In this document: one piece after another, positions 47,641-59,303 of the stretch | Layout: each line of letters opens with the position of its first letter | Numbering within the stretch: the stretch's first letter is position 1 | Assembly: GCA_024138025.1 (NCBI GenBank) | Contig: JAMXBD010001097.1 | Span: forward strand, 62,001-126,000 | DNA: 64,000 bases | Direction of reading: 5' to 3' | Origin: Combretum micranthum | Lineage: Eukaryota > Streptophyta > Magnoliopsida > Myrtales > Combretaceae | Made by a program: the position numbers and the translations under genes | The notes under the pieces: model-generated | The model's input: the letters and a program-made list of their open reading frames with translations, nothing else | Told to the model about the DNA's origin: nothing | The model's database searches: none

Positions 47641-49163
47641 AACATCATCTCATTGATGATATGAGGAAGCTTGAGTTGGAAATAGTCATAAGATAGGTGG
47701 GTGGAAGATTGGCTAATATGAGAATTCAACCTACTCTTGTGGACAGAATCAAGACATCTAAGATAAATGATTAGAGTATCTTAGATATAAAGAGGAAAAT
47801 GGAGATGGGTCGAGCATCAGAGTTTTATGTTAATGATGAAGGTATCTTTAGGTATAAAGGGAGATTGTGTGTGCCAGTACAAGGAGAACTTAAGAGGGAA
47901 TTGTTGAAGGAAGTGCACAACTCTAGTTATTCCATTCATCCTGGAGGGAATAAGATGTATCAGGATTTGAAAAAAGCTGTACTGGTGGAATAATATGAAA
48001 AAGCAGATAGCAAAATATGTATATAAGTGCTATACGTATCAGATGATTAATATTGAGCATAGAAAATCGGCAGGTGAGTTGAAGCCTTTGCCAATACCAT
48101 AATGGAAGTGGGAACATATCACCATGGATTTTGTTTCTGTTTTAAACAAGACAAGAGATAAGTTTGATTCAATTTTGGTCATTGTGGATCATCTCAAAAA
48201 AGTAGCTCACTTTATACCTATTAAGACTGGTTATAAGTTAGAGCGTCTTGCATAGTTGTACATCAAGGAGATTGTGAGATTGCAAGGAATACCAGTAGCA
48301 ATTGTGTCAAATAGGGATACTAGATTTGTTGGAATATTTTAGAAAAGTCTGCATCAAGCTTTGGGAACCAAGGTCGTGTTCAATACTACTTATCATCCTC
48401 AGACTGATGGACAATCTGAAATGACTATACAGACTTTACAAGATATGTTGAGAGCATGCATTTTGGATTTCAAGAAAGTTAGGATGAGTATTTGCCACTA
48501 ATGGAATTTGCCAACAACAATAGTTATCAAGTGTTGATTGGCATGCCTCCATACGCAGCGCTTTATGGTTGGAAGTGTAGATCACCTATTCATTAGGATG
48601 AAGTGGGAGAAAGACAGTTTTAGGGACCAGAGTTAATCCAAGATGCAGTTGACAAAGTCAATTTGATCAGGCAAAGATTGCAAGTTGCTCAGAGTCGACA
48701 AAAGAGTTATGCGGATAAACGAAGAAGACCCTTGGAATTTCAAGTGGGTGAGCACGTTTTGCTAAAGATTTCACCAACAAAAGGACTTATCAGATTTGGC
48801 TTAAGAGGAAAGTTAAATCCTCGATATGTGAGACGATATGAGATTCTTGAAAGGATAGGCGACATGGCTTATAAATTAGCTTTACCGCCTGATTTAAAGG
48901 GAGTGCATAATGTGTTCCACGTATCCATGCTCAGAAAGTATGTTAGAGCTCCAGAAGTGATTGTAGCTCTTGAACCGCTAGAAGTGCTGCCAAACCTTAC
49001 GACGATTGAAAAGCCGATCAGAATCGTAGACTATAAGGAGAAGATTCTGAGAAGCAAGGTGATCAAATATGTGAGAGTGCAGTGGACTAATCAAACTGAA
49101 CGTGAAGCTACCTGGGAGCTAGAAGAAGACATGAGAATGAAATATCCAGAGTTGTTTCATTAA
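47641..49163 (+). pseudogene. pol: Integrase with chromodomain-like C-terminus (broken)
   Basis: N-terminal zinc region: EVHNSSYSIHPG, a two-base deletion at about 47977, then KCYTYQ where the family has C-x-T-C (second Cys changed to Tyr). Catalytic core: first Asp in ITMDFV; second Asp changed to Asn in VSNRDTRF; Glu kept in TDGQSE. A one-base deletion near 48480 precedes the EYLPLMEF region. From 48663 a 166-codon frame covers ADKRRRPLEFQVGEHVLLKI, GKLNPRYVRRYEIL (GPY/F-like), HNVFHVSMLRKYV and a chromodomain-like tail ending EATWELEEDMRMKYPELF. Confidence 0.93.
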
Positions 49164-49197
49164 TCCAGGTAACTTTCGAGGACGAAAGTTCTTTTTA

Positions 49198-49209
49198 GGA
49201 GAGGAGAGA
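49198..49209 (+). other. Polypurine tract
   Basis: Twelve purines, AGGGAGGAGAGA, directly abut the 3' LTR; this is the plus-strand primer site expected for an LTR retrotransposon. Confidence 0.85.
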
Positions 49210-50236
49210 TGTAATATATGGAAAATAAAGATGAAAATATAATGAATTATCAATCATAAGATGATATAGGATGAGTTTAAAGTCAAAACAAGTAAGTTGT
49301 AAAGGTTTAAGTTTGATTGTAGAATGAATATTAAAGTTTGGATTTCTGCAATTTTTGACAGATTCAACGCTGCCTTCTAGAGAATCTACACTGCCGGCGT
49401 AGAGATGGTGTAAGAAGGGAACAGTAGCGTTTTTCTTAACACTGGGTGGAACGTCGCCGGTGTAGCGAGAGTTTCTTTTAATGCCAGATAGGAACGCCGC
49501 CGATGTAGGTCATGGATTTGCCGGTGTATGTTGTTGGATCGAAGTTCTGGGAATTCAAAGCATCGATGAACGCCGCCAGCACTGGTGTAATTTTTGCCAG
49601 AGTAAGGTATATGCCAGTAAACTTTATATATACACCGCCGGCGTAGGTGCCAGCGTAGGTACCGGCGTATGAGCATTTTCTATATATACGAAACATGAGA
49701 AACGGTTTTCAACAAAAAGTTTTTTATCATATTTTTCCTTCGTATAAAAGAGTTTTAGAGCATTCTTGGAGTTCTAGGGTTAGAGAACCATCAAAAGTGT
49801 ATTTTTTGATCCAAAGTAAGTGATCTTAACCTTCTTCTATGGATTATATACTATTTTGTATAAGTTTTCTTAGGGTTTGGTTGGTTTTTGCATGAAGGTT
49901 GTTGTGAGGAAACCCTAGCACGTGTTGATATCTGTGATTGGTGAATGCAAGTCGGGTTTTAGCGAGTCAAATTAGTAAGTTTATCTCCTCTATGATGGAT
50001 TCAAACAAAATGCTAGTTAAACAATCCTTATATGTTCTTTATGTTATGCAAATAAGGGTTTTGATGAAAATATTTGTTGTTTGTGGAGTTTTATGCGGTT
50101 CATTATTGTTCTTGAGGATATTTATGGAGTTTGATCCTAGTAGACGGTGCAGATAGCAGAGATTTTTTCTCAGGTTATGATTTTTGGAGAATTCATGTCT
50201 GTTAGGATATATTGATAATGTGTTCATATCTGTTGA

Positions 50237-50267
<31 letters not shown>

Positions 50268-51372
50268 GATGTAACAGGATATTTGGAGTTTGTGGAATTG
50301 TTGTTGGTGTTGATATAGGAGTTTTTAGAGTTCGGGTTGTCTTTGTTGTTGTTGATATCGGATTTAAGGATTTGATTTGTATTCAAGAAATTGAGAAAGG
50401 TACTACCAATCCTTGATTGTTGTTTTTGCTTGTAAGTTTAGTATTGCCTGATTGGTTATAGTAACAGAATTTCATAATAAACCTAATTATATTCGACTTA
50501 ATAATTGTCTGTTTAGTTGTGCTTGGCTTTGACCAATAAAGACCTGGCAAACAGTGATACTGGTGAGGCACCCTGATGATCTTGGTGTGAAGTTGTCCTG
50601 AGTGGACTCGTGCCTTGATATGATTCTGATAGAATTAGGTGTTCTGGATTCGGGGTGTTTGGACAGTACCCACTCATCCATATATGTATATGATTATTAT
50701 TTTCAAAAAGTTGTTTGATTTTCAAGGGGTCTGAGTAACTCCAAGTTCGGGATTAGAGTATACCTAACACTGGACTGTGTTATTTTGTTGTCTTAAGAAA
50801 GATAATAATATGACTGTTTGCATTAGCTTAAGTTGCATGAATTATTTGTTTGTTGTGTGTACATATGTATTTGTTTTTGAATTGGAGTTTTCGTACTGGG
50901 CATCACTGCTTATTCTTTTAAATTTCAAGTACAGGCGAAGAGGATATAGTATATGATCTTTCTGGATATGACTTATTCTTTGATAACGAGGATGGCGATA
51001 GTGGACCTGACTACCCAGCAGAGAGCTAGGCCTCAGATATCAAGATTTCTAAAGAAAAGAAACGTTTAGATTATTTGAAGTTGTAGTTGGATGTTTAGAT
51101 TGGTTTCCATGAAAGGATTTTGATGTAAACAGTTTTTAGTTTTCTGTTGGATTTGCTGGCTATGTTATACCGACTTGAATTTTATGATTGAACTAGGAGT
51201 TTATGTTTTATGAAGTATATGTTTTTAGTTGCAATATGTTTTGTATCCTATTTGATACCTTATGTGTGTTTACAGGTGATATTTGAGAATCTGAGGATAT
51301 TAGAGCCTTAGCATGTCCTATTCAAGAGAGGATACGTGGCGGGTTGTAATATCTTCAGGTTAGGGCGTTACA
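49210..51372 (+). repeat. 3' LTR (2163 bp)
   Basis: TGTAATATATGG to GGGCGTTACA. Contains a GCCGGCG-type cluster (49374-49668), TATAAAAG (49743-49750), donor-like CCAAA|GTAAGTG (GT at 49816), a TG/TA microsatellite at about 50236-50266 absent from the 5' LTR, TACTGGGC (50894-50901) and acceptor-like AATTTCAAG ending 50929 (or ACAG ending 50934). Confidence 0.95.
50937..51029 (+). other. Acidic mini-reading frame in the 3' LTR (intact)
   Basis: 30 codons plus TAG: EEDIVYDLSGYDLFFDNEDG then DSGPDYPAES. It lies just after the acceptor-like site and corresponds to 9184-9279 in a different LTR family (DLSGYD core and DSG shared). No local ATG, so it would be read only from an upstream start after splicing or read-through. 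Confidence 0.45.
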
Positions 51373-51377
51373 CTATG

Positions 51378-51789
51378 CATATATGGTAAAATACCAAATT
51401 CATCTTACACGTATATTTTGATATTTATGTTATAGCCTAAGAAAATGTGAAAATATATGTTAGACAAATAAGTGTGTAGATTTAGGAAATCTTGATGAAT
51501 TGGTCATACTTTTGAATTAGCATATATATGCAAAATGATATATTGTAACCTTATTATAGAATTAATTTGTTAATGAAATAATTTTAATTAAGTATATGTC
51601 AAGATGAAGTGAATGCATGTGTTGAATTGAATCTCATTGATATATAAATTTTGATTGTAACTGCTCGAAATCTATTTAAATAAATTGATGCATAATAGTA
51701 TACATATTTATAATTTTGTAAATAAATGATAATTAAATGAATAAATTGGTAAAACAAGTGAACATTGGAATCTATGAAGTCTAATCAAC
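51378..51789. other. Unassigned AT-rich DNA
   Basis: Resumes the sequence interrupted by the chromovirus. No feature recognised. It may be the far end of the copia fragment that becomes readable from about 51790. Confidence 0.35.
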
Positions 51790-52056
51790 AAAGCCAGTGA
51801 TGGAAATTTCTGGAAATGAGTCAACACAATTTGATATAGGGAATGACTGATTTCAAAATTTGACATGCCGATGTTGTAGTGATGTTTTATTCCCTAAGGT
51901 TCTCGTGGGTAAGCAGTTCATAATATGTGCTATAGTAAGAACGGCTTCTTTTAGTATGATTTTCGAACATGGTTTTGGAAGAGCAAAGCACATTTTTTGG
52001 TGAGTAAGTGACTATTCTTCCTTTCACTTTCAATCCCCTATTTTGTTGGGGAGTAT
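51790..52056 (-). pseudogene. pol: Ty1/copia integrase, downstream part (broken)
   Basis: Minus-strand reading begins TPQQNRG next to the CACTA insertion, the conserved T-P-Q-Q-N-G box of copia integrase, then NRHLL, ALLFQNHV and a segment matching the 'A-x-x-L-I-N-R-x-P-T-R-T-L' region in a shifted frame. Stops and frame changes are frequent. The other part of the same integrase lies at 62747-63597. Confidence 0.75.
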
Positions 52057-52369
52057 CACTACAAGAAATTTTGGCTTTAGAGACAAATATTCTATCTCTA
52101 AAAATGAAAAATCTATTTCTAATGACTTTTAGAGACAGATTTTTCATTAGAAATTTCCGTCTCAAAGATCATCGTTGCTAATTCTTTTAGAGACAGATTT
52201 TTTTTTGTCACAAATTTGCTATGAATTTATTGTCACAAATTTGTATCTGTTTTATAATTAGTTATGTTTAAATATTCAATTAGTAAATAATAAATTAAAT
52301 TATTCTATTGTAAATCTGTCTCTAATTCTAAGATAAATTATGAAAAAAAAAAAATTCACATTTGCCTCT

Positions 52370-55300
52370 TGTAAAGACCCGACCTATTTAATCCTAAAAT
52401 TAAACGAGTCAAGTCCCCAACCACATATAATATTTTCATATTATATGTAAGGTCGTCCTAAAACTACTTGTTTATGTTGATTGTTTGTTTAATACCACTA
52501 TACCTTCAAATAAAAAAAGAAAAAAAAAATTAAGACAAGGATTGCTCACATGAGCAATCTATACATATTTACATTAAAACAAAAGATTATAAAAGCTTGT
52601 GTCAATCTTATGACACAACAAAAAGGATTTCATTTTGTTTAACCCTAATAAGAAAACAAACTTTAGAATCTCTTTATACAACACAAGGCTTAACTATCAA
52701 GCTTTCTATACAAAATACATTTAAGTTTCCAAAACATCTTTCTACAAAAACTTCTTTTTAAACCACTTGCCACTCGGAATCCTACTTATCCCATTCAACC
52801 AAGAATTTCTCCCGGTCTGTCCCATATCCCAAATCATTATAACAGTCATCATCATCATCACCTGAAAAGAAACAACAATAAGTTAAAGGCCCAGTACACA
52901 GCAACAAAATCAAAGGCGAAATGATAGGCAAACTTAAATTAATGCAATGCAACAACTTAATATCTCATTTTATCTTTCTTTAATATTTATTAAACAAATC
53001 AACATTGGACTACTCAAACTCCGAGACAATATAGGGAAATCTGGGGTCCTGAGTAATGCTCTCAACACTTAGGGGGGTTGATATAGGTAGCCCGAATACC
53101 TATATCTCCTAGATAGCTTTACAAAGAAAAAGTAATCTCGTTTAGGGTTCATAGCCGTTACTCAACTTTACTTAACTTAATCCATAATATAAAATAATTC
53201 ACATGCTCCCATAAACATTGAATTGAATTATATTATTTCCTCTTAAGATGAGTAAATGTTATACCGTCACTACATTCCCTATCGATTACCTGCTGAGCCA
53301 TTTAAAAAGAAGTCACCATTGCATCATGGTATGAAGTCATTACATCATGACAAGTGGTCTAAGTGCATATTCTAACATGTCATTGCATCATGACATGTTT
53401 ACCACTCCCTAGACCAGATTAAAGGCGAAAAATACAATCAATTCACACAAAACTTAAGCCATCTTGAATTTAAGTCAATTCAAAGTATGCTTATCCTAAC
53501 AAACATTCAAGCAAGTCACTGCGTACCTGTGTAATGAAGAGAATCAATAGGAGCACTCAAAAGAGGATTAGTGGAAGAACTCAAAGGAGTATCTATCATT
53601 GTTATAAGGAAAATCAACTCAATTAACATTTCTACTTAGTTTTATGTATAAAACATAACTAAATCTAAGTCTAGCACTCATGGAATTTTATTAATATAAC
53701 ACAAGGTCACAACATATCATTTATAAATTTATCAAGATCATACAAGCTCACAAAATCATCATTACACATCAACTATCATTAATCTATCTCATTTTAGTCC
53801 AAAAAGATCCATTTCCTAGGCAATCACACACTTAACATGCAAAACGAGTTTTAAAAATTTGTTTGGAAAATATATAAGCTAGAAAGAAGTAAAATTTAAG
53901 TATTGATAATTTTGAAATTTGTAAAAACTCAAAAAATAAAAGTTTTAGATCTCTTTTTAAGCTTTCCATAAAAACTTGAATCACCTCAATCGGAGGTTGG
54001 ATGAAAAAGTTATGGATAGTTTACTAACAAGCTGTGAAATAGGAGAAAATACACTATCTAGTACACACCATGCTCGGGGTCATGTAAGGTACTAAAAAGT
54101 GACCCAAGAGCAATTTTTCAAGGTTTTATGACCTACACAACCACTTACACGCCTGTGTACAAGGTGGGGCAGAGGTTAAAAAAGTGACCCAAGAACTTAT
54201 TTTGATCAGCATAAGCTTGTACACGCCCTTATACAAGGTAGTGATGATTTAGGAAAACCTTTTTAACAGCGAACATGCCTTTTTCATGATTCTTTTACAC
54301 AATATATCAACTTTTACACATTCAAACTCTCTTCAAAACACATAGTAAGCTTCCTACTACTGGGTGTATGAACTTAACATTATCTATTCACTTCCAACTC
54401 ATCATACAACATAAATATCATTTTAAATTCCACTTCTAACAATTTCAAGCATTCCTCCACCCTTCATATAGCTTCCACCTACCCAAAATACACTTCAAGC
54501 TTTTCAATACTTCTTACTACTTCTAAAACACATATAACAAGTTCTAACAACATCAAGACACAACCCAACATTCACTAACATATAAAACCGCTTAAACTCA
54601 TATGTGACATTAAAACTCATGCTAACATGAACTCTATATCCATACCAAAAGAAAGAACAAACAAAAAACTTATAAACTTGCATTAACTTACATGAAGAAG
54701 CTTTGGCTTGGAGAAAATATTTGAACCTAAGAGCTTGTTCTTGCTAAGGGTTTGGAGTGTATTGCTTAAAGAAAGAAGAAGAACAAAAGAAAGAAAAGAA
54801 ATGTGATTTTCGAATGGATTTTTGCTGAGGTTTGAAAAGTTTGTTTTTTTTTTTAATCAAAATATGGCTTGTACTTATAAAAAATATTGACTTTTGAGGG
54901 CTGCCATGGGTTGGGCTTTATTTGGCATAAATTAGGCTTATTTTATGCTCAAAATTGGCTTAAGTATGGGCTTGGAATTTGACAAAATTTCTACTATATG
55001 TTAACTTAACTCTAAGCTTTAATTAACAAAATCCAACACTAAACATACACATTTAGCCACTAATTTACATTAACTAACACGATATTAATCTAATATACAT
55101 ATTAACACCAATTATATTCTGCACATATATTTATACTAACAAGAACATATATATAACATATCAAATTCTATTTCTACATATTCATCTCATGAATCAAATA
55201 ATTTCAAACTTGATATTTATCCTTCCCAAGAGATCAATCATCATTGAATGCTATATATTAAGCACACTTAATATTGAATTTTTCAAATGCACTAAATCAA

Positions 55301-55428
55301 TGAACCAATTCATATCTTCATAAATAAAGTTTCAATGATGTTTATTTAAGAGATAAAACAATTTACAATATTATAACTATAAAACATTTTACATATCTTT
55401 TATAATTAATTTTTATTTCATAATTTCA
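52370..55428 (-). mobile_element. Solo LTR (~3.06 kb), minus strand, right end approximate
   Basis: Begins TGTAAAGACCCGACC like the LTRs at 11655 and 56573 but is diverged. On the minus strand: CT-rich leader (about 54800-54740), strong donor CAT|GTAAGTTAATG (GT at 54691-54690), TACTGGGC (minus of 52892-52899), acceptor TTTCTTTTCAG ending 52862, then the acidic frame. The right end is placed at ATTTCA before CTTTG; the flanks CCTCT and CTTTG do not match, so the end or TSD is uncertain. Confidence 0.65.
52782..52862 (-). other. Conserved acidic mini-reading frame inside LTR
   Basis: Starts right after TTTCTTTTCAG: GDDDDDCYNDLGYGTDREKF, then LVEWDK and TAG; 26 codons. It matches the frame in the LTRs at 11655 and 56573 at the protein level (YxDLGYG, E/R-x-F, EWD) although the DNA differs. 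Confidence 0.5.
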
Positions 55429-55838
55429 CTTTGCCTATATATTAAGCATTTGTCATTAATATTTTATTAAAATAATATATTATTTACATATATTACGCTT
55501 ACATTTTATAATGATTATTTAAATTATATATTTATTATAAATATATAATATTTTAATAGTATATTATATTTGTTTTTGGAAAACATGATATTATTATTAA
55601 AAAATATTATATAATATATGTATATAAATAATGTTATACATATAATTATATATATTTAATGATATATATAATATATATACTTTTTACATTACTTATTTAA
55701 TATTTTATATTAAAATAATAAATTATATATTTTTAAGTAATATGTCTATGTTTATATCATTTTTATTACACTTAAAAAAATTATGTAAAACATATGAATA
55801 TATAAATTTTATTAGACATATATAGTAAATAGTATAAA
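55429..55838. other. Internal AT-rich CACTA sequence between two LTRs
   Basis: Almost pure A/T with ATATATAATATATG-type words, like 61722-62560. It belongs to the body of the CACTA element. No gene. Its last five bases, ATAAA, are the left TSD of the next LTR. Confidence 0.5.
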
Positions 55839-56572
55839 TGTACCTCCCTAAATTTAATTAAGGCATTATCGCAATGTATAATACTTTGTGTATTACACGC
55901 TCAAGCTTCCTTGAATGATATGCTTATTTTGAATATTGCTAGCAATTTTTAAATAAGATAATCTTCATAAAAACATTTTATAATCTACTCTCATGAGTAG
56001 ATCAACATTTATAAACATTTGGGTATCATCAGGCCCTTTAAAAAAAAAATTACAGCTTTAAAATATAAATCCAGTTTTTAAACAAAACATAAACAAATAC
56101 AAATAAAATCCATGGTCTTAACCTACCTCACTTATCCAAAATCGCCCCAAAACCCGAGCCAAGCATCATCTTCATCAATCATCATCAATAACAACTCTAT
56201 CAGCAACACCATCATTATCTTCATTAATACAACATTGTTATCATCCCATCATCAACATCAACACCATCATCATCACGTCACATTCATCCTCATCATCATC
56301 AAAATCATCAATCATCAAATCAAGACCTGAAAAAAGAACAACAACAATTATAATGAGCTGAAGCTCATTACACCATAAACAAGCACACACAAAATGGCGC
56401 ACAGGCCTAGCTAAATGCAATGCAATGAATGACAATTTATTATCTTTTATTTTAATAAAACTAGCAACACGAAAGCACTTACACTGCAAAATAAGCCATT
56501 AGGATTTTGGGAGCCTTGTGTAACCACACGACGCTCAGGGGATTGATATAGGTAGCCCGAATACATATATCT

Positions 56573-59303
56573 TGTAAAGACCCGACTCTCTAAATCCCGA
56601 GATTTAGAGTACTAAGTCCCCAACCACATATAACATTTTCACATTATATGTAAGGTTGTCCTAAAACTAACAATTTATGAAAATTGTTTGATCAAAACTA
56701 CTAAAACTTTATAAAGAACTTTTAACAAAACAAGATTACTAATAAAAGAAATCTATACATACATTTACATCGTATGTACACTGTTTAGTGTCAATACAAG
56801 ACACTACCAAAATTACAAGTTTTCTTTAAAGCAAAAAGAACCCTAGGAGATCTTAAGGTCTTTACATCTTAGGCTTATCTATCAAGTCTTCTATATAAAG
56901 ACTTTTCCTTTAACAAAAGTTCCTCCAAAAAGTCCAGGGTGTTCGAGTCCTATTCGTCCTACTTATCCATGAATCTCTCAAAGTCTGACCCGTAACCCAA
57001 ATCATCATAAAACTCGTCTCCATTACCTGCAAAGTAGCAAAAGTGAGCCAAAGGCCCAGTACACAATAACAAAATGCAAGAACAAGTTATCAAGTCAAAC
57101 TTAAATCAAATGGAATGCATCAATAGACAAGTGATTATCTTATTAAGTTTTCTTTTATAAAACAACAGGAGGGTATTCAAACCCCGGAATCACGCTCTGG
57201 GAATTTAGGGATCCTGAGTAACAGCAACTGCTCAGGAGGTTGATATAAGTAGTCCGAATACTTATTTCTCCTATATCTATTTCATAAAGAAAATAGCTTC
57301 ATTTAGGGTTCAAAAGTCGTTGCCCAACTCTACTTAAACTCAGTCCATAACATTAGCCTAGTTCACAAGTTCTCATAAACTTTGAACTAAACCATGGTAT
57401 TTCCCCCTAAGTTTAAGTAAACGTTGCTCAGATACTATTCTCCCTATCGGCTACCCACTTAACAAAAAAGAATCGCTATTGCATCATAGCGTACCATTGC
57501 ATCATGGTAAAGTCATTGCATCATGACTTGGTTAAGCGCCTAACTAACATGTCATTGTATCATGACAGGTTTGCTGCTCTTCGGACCAGATTAAACAGCG
57601 TAATAGACATCCAGTTCATCAAAACATTAAGCCGAATCAAATTAAATCAAATATGCCTAGTCCTAACAAACATCAAACAAGCTATTGCGTACCTGAACCC
57701 GTTACTAACCGAAGAACCTTTAACTGAAATAGGAATATCAAAATAATCAACAATTGAATATAGATTTCACATCCATATATATATATATATATATCACAAT
57801 CCTAGATTAATTATACAAGGGAATTCATTAAACTTTGTATAAAGTTTTAATATTTAATTCATGCATAAAACATGTTTATCTAACTTATATATTCATTAGG
57901 AGATCATATATGAAGTAAAGATTAAAGATTAAAGAAGTTTAAATTTGAAAAACTCAGGGGATACGCTGCCTTCCTACGCTTGCAAAATTTGAATGAACGC
58001 CAGCAGCGTGGGAAATATACGCCGGCGGCATTTCACTCCAGCTTTTAAATATTTGGTTCTGTTCCACTTCAACACCGCCCAATACGCCGGTAGCTTTGAA
58101 GCTCTAATGGCCGGCGTATATTTTGAAAAACAAACGCCGGAAAAATTTTCTTGTAAAAGCCAACGGTGTTCAAAGCAGCTTTAAAAAAATCATTTCTATT
58201 TACTTCCAACACCGCCTCTACGCCGGTGGCGTTGAAATTCCATATGCCGGCGTACGTTCAAAATAGACCTATTCGAAATAGAACTCATTTCCCCTGATTT
58301 TCACTTTGTAACTTTTTAACCTATAACAATTTTAATCCTTCTTCAATTTCATTTTTAACTTCATATACTAACCCCTATCTACACTAATCAATCCTAGTAA
58401 CTTAAAACATTAAATCAACACACTTAATCACTTCAAATCCCATTTCCACTCATCATCAACTTTAACTACTCAAATTATCTTTATTCCTTCCCAACACTCC
58501 ATATAATTATTACCACAACACATAAACAAACTCACACAATAACAAAACACAATCCAACCTAATTTCAACGCATGAACAAGCAACTTAAATGACATTAAAC
58601 TCATTCTATCCAAGATCTTACATAGATACTATAAGAAATGAAAATAAAACAAAAGCTATACTTATATTAACTTACATGAATAAGCCTTGTCTTGGAGAGA
58701 ATTTTGATTCACAAAGCTTGATGTTATCTTTGGTTTGGGGCTTGGAATTTGGAGTGAAAGAAGAAGAGAAAAGGAAAGAAAGAAAATGAAAATTCAGATG
58801 AAATGAAAGGGCTGCCAAAAGAGAGCATAATTAAGCAAATTTTGGTCTTAATCTTATCTCAAGTTTGACTTTTAAGGCTTATTTGGCTTTAGGTTGCATT
58901 TGGGGTAATTTGAGGCTCATTTGAGTTTATTTTAGGCATGAATATTGGCTTAATTAAGGGAAATTTCTGTCAACTATTCTTAAGCAAAATCCAAAGTTGA
59001 TTTTATAGATTTAAACATAACTTAACATATTAATGTATAAAAGACATAATTATTAACTATACTATACACACATTAATATATATAAAACAATGATATTGAT
59101 TTCATTACATATGCAAAATAACATATATGAAATGTTCAAATTATACTAACTTAGACACATTTAAACTATTACCCACTCATCTACTCAATTGTTAATATTA
59201 CTAAACACAACTCTCATAAATCAACATGCCCATTTAGTTTAATAATTAAGATAAATAAACATATACATGGAAGTTAAATAGAATTTAAATTTAGATCATT
59301 TCA
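56573..59303 (-). mobile_element. Nested solo LTR (2731 bp), same family as 11655-14391
   Basis: TGTAAAGACCCGACTC to ATCATTTCA. Flanks are TATCT (56568-56572) and TACCT (59304-59308), a TSD with one C/T difference. Matches the LTR at 11655 along its length, including the TTGCATCATGG block (57478-57530). On the minus strand: donor CAT|GTAAGTTAAT (GT at 58675-58674), GCCGGCG-type cluster (58250-57965), acceptor CTACTTTGCAG ending 57027. It is inserted in the LTR at 55839. Confidence 0.88.
56959..57027 (-). other. Acidic mini-reading frame inside nested LTR (shortened)
   Basis: After CTACTTTGCAG: NGDEFYDDLGYGSDFERF then MDK and TAG. The stop replaces the Trp codon of the EWDE tail in the LTR at 11655 (TGG to TAG); the downstream GAC-GAA-TAG is still readable. 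Confidence 0.5.

Larger units (their letters stand above)
42263..51372 (+). mobile_element. Near-complete Ty3/gypsy chromovirus (9,110 bp), Tekay/Del-like, TSD CTATG
   Basis: Two similar LTRs, primer-binding site, gag-protease-RT-RNaseH-integrase-chromodomain order, polypurine tract, and perfect 5-bp TSDs CTATG (42258-42262 and 51373-51377). The coding region has at least six frameshifts and more than a dozen stops, so it is non-autonomous. Integrase before a C-terminal chromodomain-like tail, iMet priming and long LTRs suggest the Tekay/Del clade of chromoviruses; that clade is inferred, not tested by phylogeny. Confidence 0.95.
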
